Source: Planctomycetota bacterium
GTDB taxonomy: Bacteria; Planctomycetota; UBA1135; UBA2386
Length of the DNA: 64,000 nt
Assembly: GCA_028281765.1 (NCBI GenBank)
Contig: JANQJF010000044.1
Location: forward strand, 94,928 to 158,927
Direction of reading: 5' to 3'
The notes beneath the pieces are model-generated. The model had not been told where the DNA came from, did no database searches, and worked only from the letters and a program-made list of their open reading frames with translations. This document shows positions 54,054 through 62,434 of the stretch, piece after piece (the first letter of the stretch is position 1; the number at the start of each line of letters is the position of its first letter). A program made the translations under genes and the position numbers.

Positions 54054-55351
54054 TGTCGATGCTCGCGATCGGAGTCCTCGGGCTTCTGTGCGCGCCTCAG
54101 GTGGACGACACGCGCGCGCTGGTGACCGCGCTGTTCGGCAACGACGCTCGCGCCCGCTCGCAGGCATATCACAAGCTCGTGCGACAGCGACCCGAGGACG
54201 CGCTGAAGCTGCTGGTCGCGGAGATTGATGACGCACAGACGTTCGCGCAGGGGCTCGCGATCAACGTGATCCAAGGGTACCCGCGCGAACAGAGCGACGA
54301 GGCGCTCCGCCGCCTCGTCCGGGCGGACGCTCCGTTCGTTCAGTTCGCGGCTGCGCTGCGGCTGACGCATCTCGGGGACAAGTCGCTGACCAAGCGGCTC
54401 ATCCGAGGGTTCGATGACGCTCGTGGCGACGAGGAAGCCCTGCGAACGATGGCGCAGCGGGCAGCCCGCGTCGACGTTCCGGAGCTGCATCAGCGCTTTC
54501 GCGAATCGCTCGCTCCCGAGCTCGAGGTCGCGACACTCGACTCGATCCTCGCCTGCCTCGCGCACTTCCGCATGCGCGAGGTTCTCGAGGACATCGATCG
54601 GCTGCTGGCTTCGACGAAGCTGGGCAACGCCGCGCGCGCGGTGTGCGCCTCGTGCGCGCTCGCGCTCGGCGAGACGAAGCACGAATCACACGTCATCGAC
54701 AGCTTGACCGCGAAGCGGCCAGTCGCGATGCACCGGATGCAGAAGTATCTGGACCTCGCGCCATCGATCGGTGACGAGCTGCTCGAGGAGATCGCCGCGC
54801 GACTGTCACGAGAGAAGAACGAGCGCCACATCAACGCGGGCATCCGCCTCCTCGCGAAGCACGCGAAGGCCAAGGCCGCCCGCTGGATCCGGCCCTTCGT
54901 CGACCACGACAAGAAGGGCGTCGCGAAGACCGCGATCGCCAAGCTCGTCGAGCTGCGACGCATCCAGCCGGCCGAGCTGCGCAAGCTGCTGCAGGGGAAG
55001 CGCAAGGACCTCGTCCTCGTCGCCGCCGACACGCTACGTCGCATGGACGACCACTCCGGCCTCGAACGCGCACTCCAAGTCGCGCGGTCCGGCCACGATG
55101 CTCCCGAATCGATCCGCGTGCTCGCCGGGTTCCGTGACAAGGCGGTCGTGCCGGCGTTGATCGATGCGCTCGAACACGAGAACCGCCAGGTCCGTTCCCT
55201 GGCGCAGCAGGGCCTGATGCGCAACCTGCGCGCGCTGTATCCGTTCCGCAAGTTCGACATCAAAGAAGCCGGCTACGACGCCCAAGGCGACGCCGTGTCG
55301 CGCGCCAAGGCCGTGAAGAGCATCCGCTCGTGGTGGCGCGTCCACGGGTGA
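54053..55351 (+). CDS. Exported HEAT-repeat protein
   Basis: 432 residues. GGAGG precedes the ATG, which overlaps the upstream stop by one base. The signal peptide is short (about 1-17). Helical HEAT-like repeats cover most of the chain (FVQFAAALRLTHLGDK, LVLVAADTLRRMDD, VVPALIDALEHENRQVRSLA). No catalytic motif. Translational coupling with the vWA-like gene suggests that the two proteins interact. Confidence 0.75.
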   Translation: MSMLAIGVLGLLCAPQVDDTRALVTALFGNDARARSQAYHKLVRQRPEDALKLLVAEIDDAQTFAQGLAINVIQGYPREQSDEALRRLVRADAPFVQFAAALRLTHLGDKSLTKRLIRGFDDARGDEEALRTMAQRAARVDVPELHQRFRESLAPELEVATLDSILACLAHFRMREVLEDIDRLLASTKLGNAARAVCASCALALGETKHESHVIDSLTAKRPVAMHRMQKYLDLAPSIGDELLEEIAARLSREKNERHINAGIRLLAKHAKAKAARWIRPFVDHDKKGVAKTAIAKLVELRRIQPAELRKLLQGKRKDLVLVAADTLRRMDDHSGLERALQVARSGHDAPESIRVLAGFRDKAVVPALIDALEHENRQVRSLAQQGLMRNLRALYPFRKFDIKEAGYDAQGDAVSRAKAVKSIRSWWRVHG

Positions 55352-55356
55352 CCGTC

Positions 55357-55362
55357 TAGCCT
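55357..55362 (+). promoter_or_regulatory. -10 box TAGCCT, leaderless spacing
   Basis: Seven nt before the ATG at 55370; it supports the reality of the small gene there. Confidence 0.35.
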
Positions 55363-55369
55363 CCCCGCC

Positions 55370-55612
55370 ATGACCGATTCCCGACACGAGATCCACGACG
55401 GGCTCACGCAGGCGGCCGACGACATCGTCGCGGACAAGTTCGACGACGCGATCAAGGTGATGACGCAGCTGCACAACGGCTACACGATTCCGCCGCTGCC
55501 CTCGCTGCTCGACCGCGCGCGCCAGATGAAGCGCAACAAGGATCGAACGGCGGAAGAGAAGGACGAGCTCGCGTCCGACCTGCGCCGCGTCGGCGTCGAG
55601 ATGGGCCCGTAG
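55370..55612 (+). CDS. Small protein of unknown function
   Basis: 80 residues, acidic/basic helical (HEIHDGLTQAADDIVADKF; MKRNKDRTAEEKDELASDL). It starts 18 nt after the HEAT-repeat gene and has its own -10-like box at leaderless spacing. No signal peptide and no recognised domain. Kept because codon usage, position and promoter agree. Confidence 0.55.
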   Translation: MTDSRHEIHDGLTQAADDIVADKFDDAIKVMTQLHNGYTIPPLPSLLDRARQMKRNKDRTAEEKDELASDLRRVGVEMGP

Positions 55613-55797
55613 CCTGCATCGTCACGAGCCCCTCGCGGTGGTCGTGCTCCACGGCCCGCCGCAAACCGAAGAAGACCCGGCGGACGATCCTGGGACATCG
55701 TGTTCCAAAACTCCTCAAACGCCGGCCGTGAGCGAGCCTGCGGGCCATTGCTGGTCCGTCTCAGCACGGGTACCCTGCTCGTTGCAACCCCAACGAG

Positions 55798-56742
55798 ATG
55801 GCTTTCATGAAGACCTACCTGCTCCCACTCGCCTGCGCCTTGCTCGCACCGCTCGGATCGACGCAGTCGCTGACCACCACGTTCAACAACGACTTCCCGA
55901 TCGCTCTCGGCTGGTCCTGCTACTTCGATCTGCAGGTCAACAACACGATCGACCTGTCGGGCATCGCCGTCAACGCGACGGCGGCCGGCGCAAACGGCAC
56001 GATGAACGTCTGGATGACGCCTGCGGGCGGCACGCACGTCGGCAACGAGACCAACCCGGCCGTGTGGACGCAGGTCGCGACCGGGCTGAACGTGACCGCG
56101 CTCGGCGCGGGCGCGGGCACGGCGATCCCGCTGGCCGCACCCCTGACGATCAACCCCGGCACGTACGGCGTCGCGATCTCCGGCACGCTGACGACCGCAT
56201 CGACGATCGGCAACGGCTTCAACGAGGTCTACTCGAACGCCGACATGACGCTGACCGCGGGCACGATCACGCTCGCCGCGCCGGGACAGCCGTCGACGAT
56301 CACCTTCGACCCGCGCGTGTGGAACGGCACTCTCTTCTACGGCCCGTTCGCGTCGAGCATCGACGTCGGCACCGGCTGTGGTGACACCCCGATGGAAGTC
56401 CGCTCGCTCGACCGCCCGGTCATGGGCACGACCGTCGGCGTCGAAGTCTCGAACATCCCGACGACGAACCTCGCGAGCGTCCTGCTGGTCGGGTTCGCCG
56501 GCATCGACCCGGGCCTCGACCTGAGCGTGTTCGGCGCCACGGGCTGCACGCTCTACACCGACCCGCGCGTCTCGATCCCGCTCATGGCGGGCACGGAGGA
56601 AGAGACGATCAACCTCGCGATCGGCAACGGTCCGACCCTCCCCGGGGCGAACGTTCACTTTCAAGCGATGACGCTCGATCTGTTCACGCTGTCCGCCATT
56701 CGCCTCTCGAACGGCATGGTCTGGACCGTGAACCCGAACTGA
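55798..56742 (+). CDS. Secreted planctomycete-type protein
   Basis: 314 residues from ATG 55798 (ATG 55807 is three codons shorter). The signal peptide (about 1-23) ends PLGSTQ. The body is a beta-sandwich of about 150 residues (LQVNNTIDLSGIAVNAT; INPGTYGVAISGTL), followed by a C-terminal domain with spaced cysteines (GCGDTP, GCTLYTDP) and an LSNGMVWTVN end. This is the usual layout of secreted planctomycete proteins lacking a named family. A TACCCT box near 55770 is a possible promoter. It converges with the PLP-enzyme gene. Confidence 0.7.
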   Translation: MAFMKTYLLPLACALLAPLGSTQSLTTTFNNDFPIALGWSCYFDLQVNNTIDLSGIAVNATAAGANGTMNVWMTPAGGTHVGNETNPAVWTQVATGLNVTALGAGAGTAIPLAAPLTINPGTYGVAISGTLTTASTIGNGFNEVYSNADMTLTAGTITLAAPGQPSTITFDPRVWNGTLFYGPFASSIDVGTGCGDTPMEVRSLDRPVMGTTVGVEVSNIPTTNLASVLLVGFAGIDPGLDLSVFGATGCTLYTDPRVSIPLMAGTEEETINLAIGNGPTLPGANVHFQAMTLDLFTLSAIRLSNGMVWTVNPN

Positions 56743-56750
56743 CGACGAGT

Positions 56751-57995
56751 TCAGGCACGCAACGCGGCGAAGAACCTCTCGAGGTCCGCCGCGTCGTTCA
56801 TGGTGTTGGGAGACACCCGCAGCGTGCGCAATGCGGGCGCCGCGAAGGCCCGCACGACGACCCCGTGCTGCTCCCACATCGCGCGGCCCAGCGCGGCAGT
56901 GTCCGCGCCGACGGCCTCGATGGCGAACAGCGAACCGCCATCTTCGTAGCGCTGGGGTGACCGCCAGCGCAGCCGCGCGTCCTCGCGGACTCGCTCCCGG
57001 AACCGCGCGCGGGTTTCGCCCAAGTGCGCCTCCGTCGCCGCGAATTCGGCGGCGAGTCGGAAGTCGATCGCGTTTCCGAGGGCGAGCAGGTCCGGCAGGT
57101 TGCGAGTGCCGTAGTCCTCGAAGCGTCGCGCCGAGTCCGCCCAACGATCCTGTCCCCAGGTCACCCACATCGGCCGCAGACTCTGTTGCAACTCACGCCG
57201 CACGTAGATCAACCCGAGTCCCTTCGGCGCCTGCAGCCACTTGTGCGGACTCGTGCAGTAGACGTCGACGCCGAGCTCGGACACGTCGACGGGGATCACG
57301 CCGACCGCCTGCGCGCCGTCGACCGCGATGACCTCGACGCCGAGACGCCGCGCGACGGCCACGATCTCGCGCACCGGTTGCCGCAGACCGACGACGTTGT
57401 CGATGTGCGGCATGACGAGGACGCGCGTCCGCTCCGTGATGCTCTCCTCGTAGAGCGCGACGAGTTCATCGGCCGTGATGTTCGGCACTCGCTCGAGCGG
57501 GATCTCGAAACTCCGCACCGTGTAGCCGCGCTGTTTGGCATGATGCCGCCAGCACACGCTGGCACCGGCGTGGTTGAGAGACGAGAACAACACCTCGTCC
57601 CCCTCGCCGAGCGGCACGCCGCTCGCGAGCAGGTTGAAGCCTTCCGTCGTGTTGTGATTGATCGCGATGCAGTCCGCGCCACAACCGAGCAGTCGAGCGG
57701 CCTTCTCGCGAACGGCCTCGCGCGGCTCGTCCCACGCGCCGCCCCACATGTAGAGCCACGGGTTCGACTCGCAGGTCGCGAGGTACTTCGCCTGCGCCTG
57801 CTGCACGATCCGCGGAATCGTGCCGATGCTACCGTGGTTCAGGTAGGTGACCGCCGGGTCGATCGTGTACGCCCGCTTGGAGCGATCGCCGGTATCGAGC
57901 TTCTGCTGCTCGTCGAACCACGCGCAGGAAGCCGCCAGTCCTCCGAGGCCTGCGGCGCCGGCCGCGCGCAAGAATCCACGACGTGAGGTATCCAC
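56751..57995 (-). CDS. Tat-exported class V aminotransferase / isopenicillin-epimerase-like PLP enzyme
   Basis: 414 residues. The GTG start (57995) is supported by a TACGAT box 6 nt upstream and by an immediate twin-arginine signal (SRRGFLRAAGAAG) ending in LAASC, so the enzyme is exported and probably lipid-anchored. The body is the class V aminotransferase fold: YLNHGSIGTIP, HNTTEGFNLLASG, FSSLNHAGASVCW, VIAVDGAQAVGVIP (PLP-contacting Asp) and SPHKWLQAPKGLG with the Schiff-base lysine. Family members are isopenicillin N epimerase-like or cysteine desulfurase-like; the substrate is unknown. Confidence 0.85.
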   Translation of the reverse strand: MDTSRRGFLRAAGAAGLGGLAASCAWFDEQQKLDTGDRSKRAYTIDPAVTYLNHGSIGTIPRIVQQAQAKYLATCESNPWLYMWGGAWDEPREAVREKAARLLGCGADCIAINHNTTEGFNLLASGVPLGEGDEVLFSSLNHAGASVCWRHHAKQRGYTVRSFEIPLERVPNITADELVALYEESITERTRVLVMPHIDNVVGLRQPVREIVAVARRLGVEVIAVDGAQAVGVIPVDVSELGVDVYCTSPHKWLQAPKGLGLIYVRRELQQSLRPMWVTWGQDRWADSARRFEDYGTRNLPDLLALGNAIDFRLAAEFAATEAHLGETRARFRERVREDARLRWRSPQRYEDGGSLFAIEAVGADTAALGRAMWEQHGVVVRAFAAPALRTLRVSPNTMNDAADLERFFAALRA

Positions 57996-58001
57996 GCATT
58001 C

Positions 58002-58007
58002 ATCGTA
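58002..58007 (-). promoter_or_regulatory. -10 box TACGAT, leaderless spacing
   Basis: On the minus strand TACGAT is followed by 6 nt and the GTG at 57995, which decides that start. Confidence 0.5.
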
Positions 58008-58022
58008 TCGTGGCGTCCGAAC

Positions 58023-58349
58023 ATGTCCGAACCCGAGCGCAAACCTGGCATCGACTGGGGCGTCGTCCTCGTGCTCGCCCTCGTTCTCGCCGTCCCTCTT
58101 CTCGGGTGGCAGCTCTACCGGATGATAGAAGGGCAACCGCCGGCGATCGAAGAGATCGACACGCCGGAGATGCGCCGCCTCCAGCGAGAACTCGCGCAGG
58201 CCGAGCGAGAGCTCGAGGAGGCGCGCAAGGAGGCTCGGATGGACACACAGCCCGAGACGTTCGCGACGTGGCGCGCGACGATCCAGCAGCACGAGGCCGA
58301 GGTCGAGGCGTGCAAGCAGCGGATCCTCGAGTACGCGCGGTCGCGCTAG
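58023..58349 (+). CDS. Small single-span membrane protein with coiled coil
   Basis: 108 residues: a short cytoplasmic head, one membrane helix (about 13-33; WGVVLVLALVLAVPLLGW), then a charged coiled coil (about 48-105; MRRLQRELAQAERELEEARKE). Divergent from the exported PLP enzyme with a 27-nt gap. No family recognised. Confidence 0.65.
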   Translation: MSEPERKPGIDWGVVLVLALVLAVPLLGWQLYRMIEGQPPAIEEIDTPEMRRLQRELAQAERELEEARKEARMDTQPETFATWRATIQQHEAEVEACKQRILEYARSR

Positions 58350-58763
58350 TGCTCGCTAGCGATCGCGTCGTGACGCGAACCAGTCGGACCAACGGGAAGA
58401 ACGCGAGTTCGATCGGGGCGATCACCAAGCCGAGCAGGGCGAAATGCACGAGATACGGAGCCTCGGCCCACCACACGAACGTGGTGGCTGCCCCCGACCA
58501 CACGCGTAGGGCGACTGCCGAATCGAAGCGGTCGAACGACGCGCATGGAGTGACGCGAGCTCCAGGTCGCTCGAAGTTCCCGATCGGTTGCGGCCGGCGA
58601 CGAAGGGGCCTCCGGCCTCTCGGCCGGGCGGTAGCGACACGCACACTACGCTCATCCACACCGCCACGCTGTCCCACGCGCGCAACATGCTCGCGATCGC
58701 GACCGGCCGCGACGTGGCCGTCTACGAGATCCGACGTAAACGCTGATCGGCTACACTCGGGCG
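58350..58763. other. 414-nt stretch without a confident gene; possible remnants
   Basis: Plus frame 1 is open from about 58510 to TGA 58744-58746 and ends in the plausible protein string LSHARNMLAIATGRDVAVYE but has no credible start, so it may be the tail of a lost gene. On the minus strand about 58370-58520 reads as a hydrophobic segment (VHFALLGLVIAPIELAFFPL), possibly a broken membrane protein. Both are too weak to call as genes. Confidence 0.35.
58752..58757 (+). promoter_or_regulatory. -10 box TACACT, leaderless spacing
   Basis: GCTACACT with 6 nt to the ATG at 58764. Confidence 0.5.
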
Positions 58764-59165
58764 ATGCCCTCCAAAGACCCGACCGAGCCGATCCGCAAGG
58801 CCGCGGCGAAGTTCGCCGGCGCCGACGCCGGATCCTCGTGCACGCAGACCTCGTTCAACGTCGACAAGACCGCGTTCCTCTACATCGGCCCGGGCGCCAA
58901 GGGCATCGGCTTCAAGGCGATGTTCAAACTCGAGAAGTCGCGCGCGCAGGCCGCGAAGTTCGCAGCCAAGGAGCCGGATCGATTCGGCGTCGGCTCGACG
59001 GCGTGGGTCTCGGTGCGATTCACGGCCGAGAGGCCGCTACCGAAGTCGATTTGGGAGAAGTGGCTGAAGGAGTCGTACGAACTCGCTGGCGGGGGCGCCG
59101 CCGCGCCGCGGAACACGAAGAAGAAGGCCACGGCCAAGAAGAAGGCCGCGAAGAAATCCCGCTGA
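58764..59165 (+). CDS. MmcQ/YjbR-like small protein with Lys/Ala tail
   Basis: 133 residues. The core (about 1-105) resembles the YjbR/MmcQ fold (FLYIGPGAKGIGFKAMFKLE; WVSVRFTAERPLP; WLKESYEL). The last 20 residues are Lys/Ala repeats (KKKATAKKKAAKK), like the basic tails of histone-like proteins, suggesting nucleic-acid or polyanion binding. Cytoplasmic. Convergent with the DPP4-type gene, 7 nt apart. Confidence 0.65.
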   Translation: MPSKDPTEPIRKAAAKFAGADAGSSCTQTSFNVDKTAFLYIGPGAKGIGFKAMFKLEKSRAQAAKFAAKEPDRFGVGSTAWVSVRFTAERPLPKSIWEKWLKESYELAGGGAAAPRNTKKKATAKKKAAKKSR

Positions 59166-59172
59166 ACCGCGA

Positions 59173-61494
59173 CTACGGACGGCGCGGCTCGGCGCCGTAG
59201 AGCGCGCGCACGAAGAAGTCACTGCGACGCCGCACCATGTCGGGGCGTTCCCCGACGCCGTGGCCGGCGCCAGGCACGACGATCAGGTCGAAGTCCTTGC
59301 CGGCTCGTAGCAGTGCATCCACGACCTGCATCGTCGACGCCGGGTCGACGTTCTTGTCGAGCTCCCCGACGGTGAGGAGCAGCTTGCCCTGCAGCTTCTC
59401 GGCGTGCGTGACGTTCGAGTTCTCGGCGTAGTGCGGCCCCATCTCGCCCATCCACGCTTCGTTCCACCAGATCTTGTCCATACGGTTGTCGTGGCAACCG
59501 CAGTCGGCCGCCGCCGCCTTGTAGAAGGCGCCGTGGTGCAACAGCGCCGACAGCGCGTTCTGACCGCCCGCGCTGCCGCCGAAGATCCCGACGCGGTCGA
59601 GGTCCGCCCCGCCATGCTGCGCCGCATACGCTCGCAGCCACGCGATGCGATCCGGCAAGCCGGCGTCCCGCAGGTTCTGCCAGCACACGTCGTGAAATGC
59701 CTTCGAGCGCCAGTTCGTACCCATGCCGTCAATCCGCGCGACGAGGAAGCCGAGCTCCGCGAGCTCGCGGTCGCGCATCGCGAGCCCGAACGACTTGCCG
59801 ACGTGGTGACCGTGCGGACCCGCGTAGATCCGCTCGATCACGGGGTAGCGCACCGTCGGGTCGAAGTTCGACGGACGGATCATGTAGCCGTGGATGTCCG
59901 TCGTGCCATCCCGCCCCTTCGTGACGAAACGCTGCGGAAAGGAGAAGCCGGCGGCGAGCAGCTCGCTCGCGTCATCGCGACCGAGTTCGGCCACCAGGGA
60001 ACCGTCGCGCGTGCGCCTCAGCTCGGTGACCGCCGGATGATCGACCCGCGACCATCGGACGAGTGCGAGGGAGCGATCGGGCGACAGCGTCCACTTGTGG
60101 TTTCCGTCGCTCGCCGTGATGACGACCAGGTTCTTGCCGTCGAAGTCGACCCGGGCAAGGTGAGCGTGATACGGATCCTGATCCGGATGGATTCCGAAAG
60201 CCGTGAACCAAATCTGCCCGGCCTTCTCGTCAACGAACTCGACGCGGCGAACGACCCAGTCACCAGTCGTAATCCGATTGACCAACCGGCAGCGCTTCGT
60301 GTCGAAGCGGTACAGATGATTCCAACCGTCCCGCTCGCTCATCCAGAGCAGCTGGTCCTCGTCGTCGAGCCAGTGCATCCAGGTCTTCTGTGAGTAGTCG
60401 ACGAACGTCTCGCTCGACTCCTTGACGACATCGCGCACCCGACCTGTTCTTGCGTCGATGGAGCGCACCGCGAATTCCTGATGTCCGCGTCGGTTGTAGA
60501 TGCAGAAGACTCTACTGCTGTCCGCAGCCCAGTGGACGCGATCGACCCGCCACGAATCCGCGAACGGTGCGTCGTCGACGGGGATCGGCTCGAGCTTCTC
60601 GAGGTCGAAGAGTCGCGGCCGCCACTGCGCGATCCGATCCCCCGGCTTCAGGTAGTCCCGCCACTGCAGCTTCGGCTGCACCTGGTCCTTCGGAGCCGAT
60701 TCGAGGAGCGGAATCCGACGCGACTCGCCGGGGCGGACGCGGAACCCGAGCACGCGCTTGCCGTCCGGCGACGTCTTTCGCGGCGCGTCGTACGAATCCT
60801 CCTCGTAGCCGTCGAGCGTCAGCGCGTCCTTGTTGCGCGATTCGTCCTCGACGAAGAGGTTGTGATCGCGAACGGTGACCTTCACGCCACGAACCCGCCG
60901 ATCGCCGCGGCGCCGGGGGCTCTTCGCGACCCGACGCGAACGCGTGTCGAACACCGCGACGGACGGCATCGCCTCCGCGACGAACACACCTGCCAGGTCG
61001 TCGGCCTCGAAATCGGCGAGCCAGACATGTCCCGCGAACGTGTGCTGCTCACGCGTCTCGCCGGGCTGCAGCTCGCCGTACTGCTGCGGCCTCCCGCTCT
61101 GGTCGGCCCAGAACAAGCGGACACGCCGCTTCAGTCGATTCTCGAACGTGATCGAGGTTTCCTCACCACTGCTCGGGCTCGCACTCCAGCTCTCTTTCGG
61201 CTCGAGCGACACCGGTTCCGTAGCGAGCCCGAGCTCGGCTTTCGTCCCGAACCGGCGTTCACCGGTGCGCGAATCGACACGGACGAACTTCCCCCCGTCG
61301 AGACTCCACCACACGCCCGCGCCATCCGGCAACCAGCCGATCTTGGGCCGAAACACTTCGAGCTTGCCGGTCCACCTCGCACGTAGCCCGGCCGCGCGGT
61401 CGTAGTCGGCCTTGGTGCCCTGAGCCGAAGCCGGGGCGACCGACAGGGAGAACACGAGCAGTCCTGCAATCGAATGTCTCACGTGACCCGACAT
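59173..61494 (-). CDS. Secreted DPP4-type S9 peptidase with inserted VHL-beta-like domain
   Basis: 773 residues. ATG 61494 begins a signal peptide (about 1-25, ending APASAQ). Residues about 104-180 (EETSITFENRLKRRVRLFW, YGELQPGETREQHTFAGHVW) match the pattern of the von Hippel-Lindau beta domain. The DPP4 N-terminal propeller follows (about 190-510) and then the alpha/beta-hydrolase domain with nucleophile GGSAGG (Ser641), Asp in GELDKNVDP and His in PGAGHGVGE. It should cleave N-terminal dipeptides in the periplasm. It diverges from the cyclase gene with a 19-nt gap. Confidence 0.85.
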   Translation of the reverse strand: MSGHVRHSIAGLLVFSLSVAPASAQGTKADYDRAAGLRARWTGKLEVFRPKIGWLPDGAGVWWSLDGGKFVRVDSRTGERRFGTKAELGLATEPVSLEPKESWSASPSSGEETSITFENRLKRRVRLFWADQSGRPQQYGELQPGETREQHTFAGHVWLADFEADDLAGVFVAEAMPSVAVFDTRSRRVAKSPRRRGDRRVRGVKVTVRDHNLFVEDESRNKDALTLDGYEEDSYDAPRKTSPDGKRVLGFRVRPGESRRIPLLESAPKDQVQPKLQWRDYLKPGDRIAQWRPRLFDLEKLEPIPVDDAPFADSWRVDRVHWAADSSRVFCIYNRRGHQEFAVRSIDARTGRVRDVVKESSETFVDYSQKTWMHWLDDEDQLLWMSERDGWNHLYRFDTKRCRLVNRITTGDWVVRRVEFVDEKAGQIWFTAFGIHPDQDPYHAHLARVDFDGKNLVVITASDGNHKWTLSPDRSLALVRWSRVDHPAVTELRRTRDGSLVAELGRDDASELLAAGFSFPQRFVTKGRDGTTDIHGYMIRPSNFDPTVRYPVIERIYAGPHGHHVGKSFGLAMRDRELAELGFLVARIDGMGTNWRSKAFHDVCWQNLRDAGLPDRIAWLRAYAAQHGGADLDRVGIFGGSAGGQNALSALLHHGAFYKAAAADCGCHDNRMDKIWWNEAWMGEMGPHYAENSNVTHAEKLQGKLLLTVGELDKNVDPASTMQVVDALLRAGKDFDLIVVPGAGHGVGERPDMVRRRSDFFVRALYGAEPRRP

Positions 61495-61513
61495 CGTATG
61501 ATCCCGCCGACGG

Positions 61514-62434
61514 ATGAGCACGGCCCCAGGATCACACTCGATTGCCGAAGACGCGACGGTTCTGTTCGTGGACCTCTGCGACAGCTCCGGGATCTTTCGA
61601 CGCCTCGGTGATCAAGCGGCCGCGAGCTTCGTCCGAGACCTGCTCGACCGGTGCCGAAGCATCATCGAGCGCTTCTCCGGCCAGGTCGTCGATCAGGTCG
61701 GCGACGAGCTGATGGCCAGATTCGCCGCCCCGCAGCGAGCGCTTGCCGCGGCCATCGACATGCAGACACGGTCACGGTCCTGGCCTTCGACGGCGCCGAA
61801 CGAGCCGCCGCCGATGCTCCGCATCGGCATGCACACCGGGTCCATTCACGTGCACGAGGACGGCATCGCCGGTGACTCGGTGCACGTAGCCAAGAGACTC
61901 GTCGACGCCGCGAAGGCCGACCAAGTCCTGCTGTCCGACGCGACGCGCGTAGCCATCGGCACGGGCGCGCTCTTCCGATGCGTCGAGTCCCGCACCCTCA
62001 AGGGTCAGGACGAGCCCATCTTGATCCACGAAGCGATCTGGGATCCGACCGACGCGACGACCGAACTGCACCCTCATGCCACGCCGTCGACGACGACTGG
62101 CCAGCTGAAAGTGCGAATCGCCGGTGGCGAGCACGTGGTGCCGGAGTCCGGCTCTCTGACAGTCGGCCGCGCGGATCCGGCACAGTTCGTGCTCGAGCAT
62201 CCATCGATCTCGAGACTGCACGCGAAGCTCGCCTGCGAACGCGGCGAACTCGTCATCACCGACTTCAGCACGAACGGCACCTACATCGCGCTCGACGATT
62301 CCGAGCCGGCGTTCTTGCATCGACGCGAGATTCGGCTGCGCGGCGCAGGCCGGATCGGCTTCGGCCGCGAACCCGAAGACGGGCAACCGCACACGATTCA
62401 CTTCGAGACACTCGACGATTCGACAACCTCATGA
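61514..62434 (+). CDS. Class III nucleotidyl-cyclase-homology domain fused to an FHA domain
   Basis: 306 residues. The cyclase homology domain (about 12-175) has FVDLCDSSG with metal Asp20 and QVGDELMARF with Asp64. The position normally held by the substrate-selecting Lys is Asp60, and the usual transition-state Asn is His124, while the Arg (Arg128) is kept. Substrate and activity are therefore uncertain. A C-terminal FHA domain (about 195-300) has LTVGRAD, SISRLHAKL and STNGTYI and should read phosphothreonine. Cytoplasmic. Its stop overlaps the next start (ATGA), so the two products are made together. Confidence 0.85.
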   Translation: MSTAPGSHSIAEDATVLFVDLCDSSGIFRRLGDQAAASFVRDLLDRCRSIIERFSGQVVDQVGDELMARFAAPQRALAAAIDMQTRSRSWPSTAPNEPPPMLRIGMHTGSIHVHEDGIAGDSVHVAKRLVDAAKADQVLLSDATRVAIGTGALFRCVESRTLKGQDEPILIHEAIWDPTDATTELHPHATPSTTTGQLKVRIAGGEHVVPESGSLTVGRADPAQFVLEHPSISRLHAKLACERGELVITDFSTNGTYIALDDSEPAFLHRREIRLRGAGRIGFGREPEDGQPHTIHFETLDDSTTS

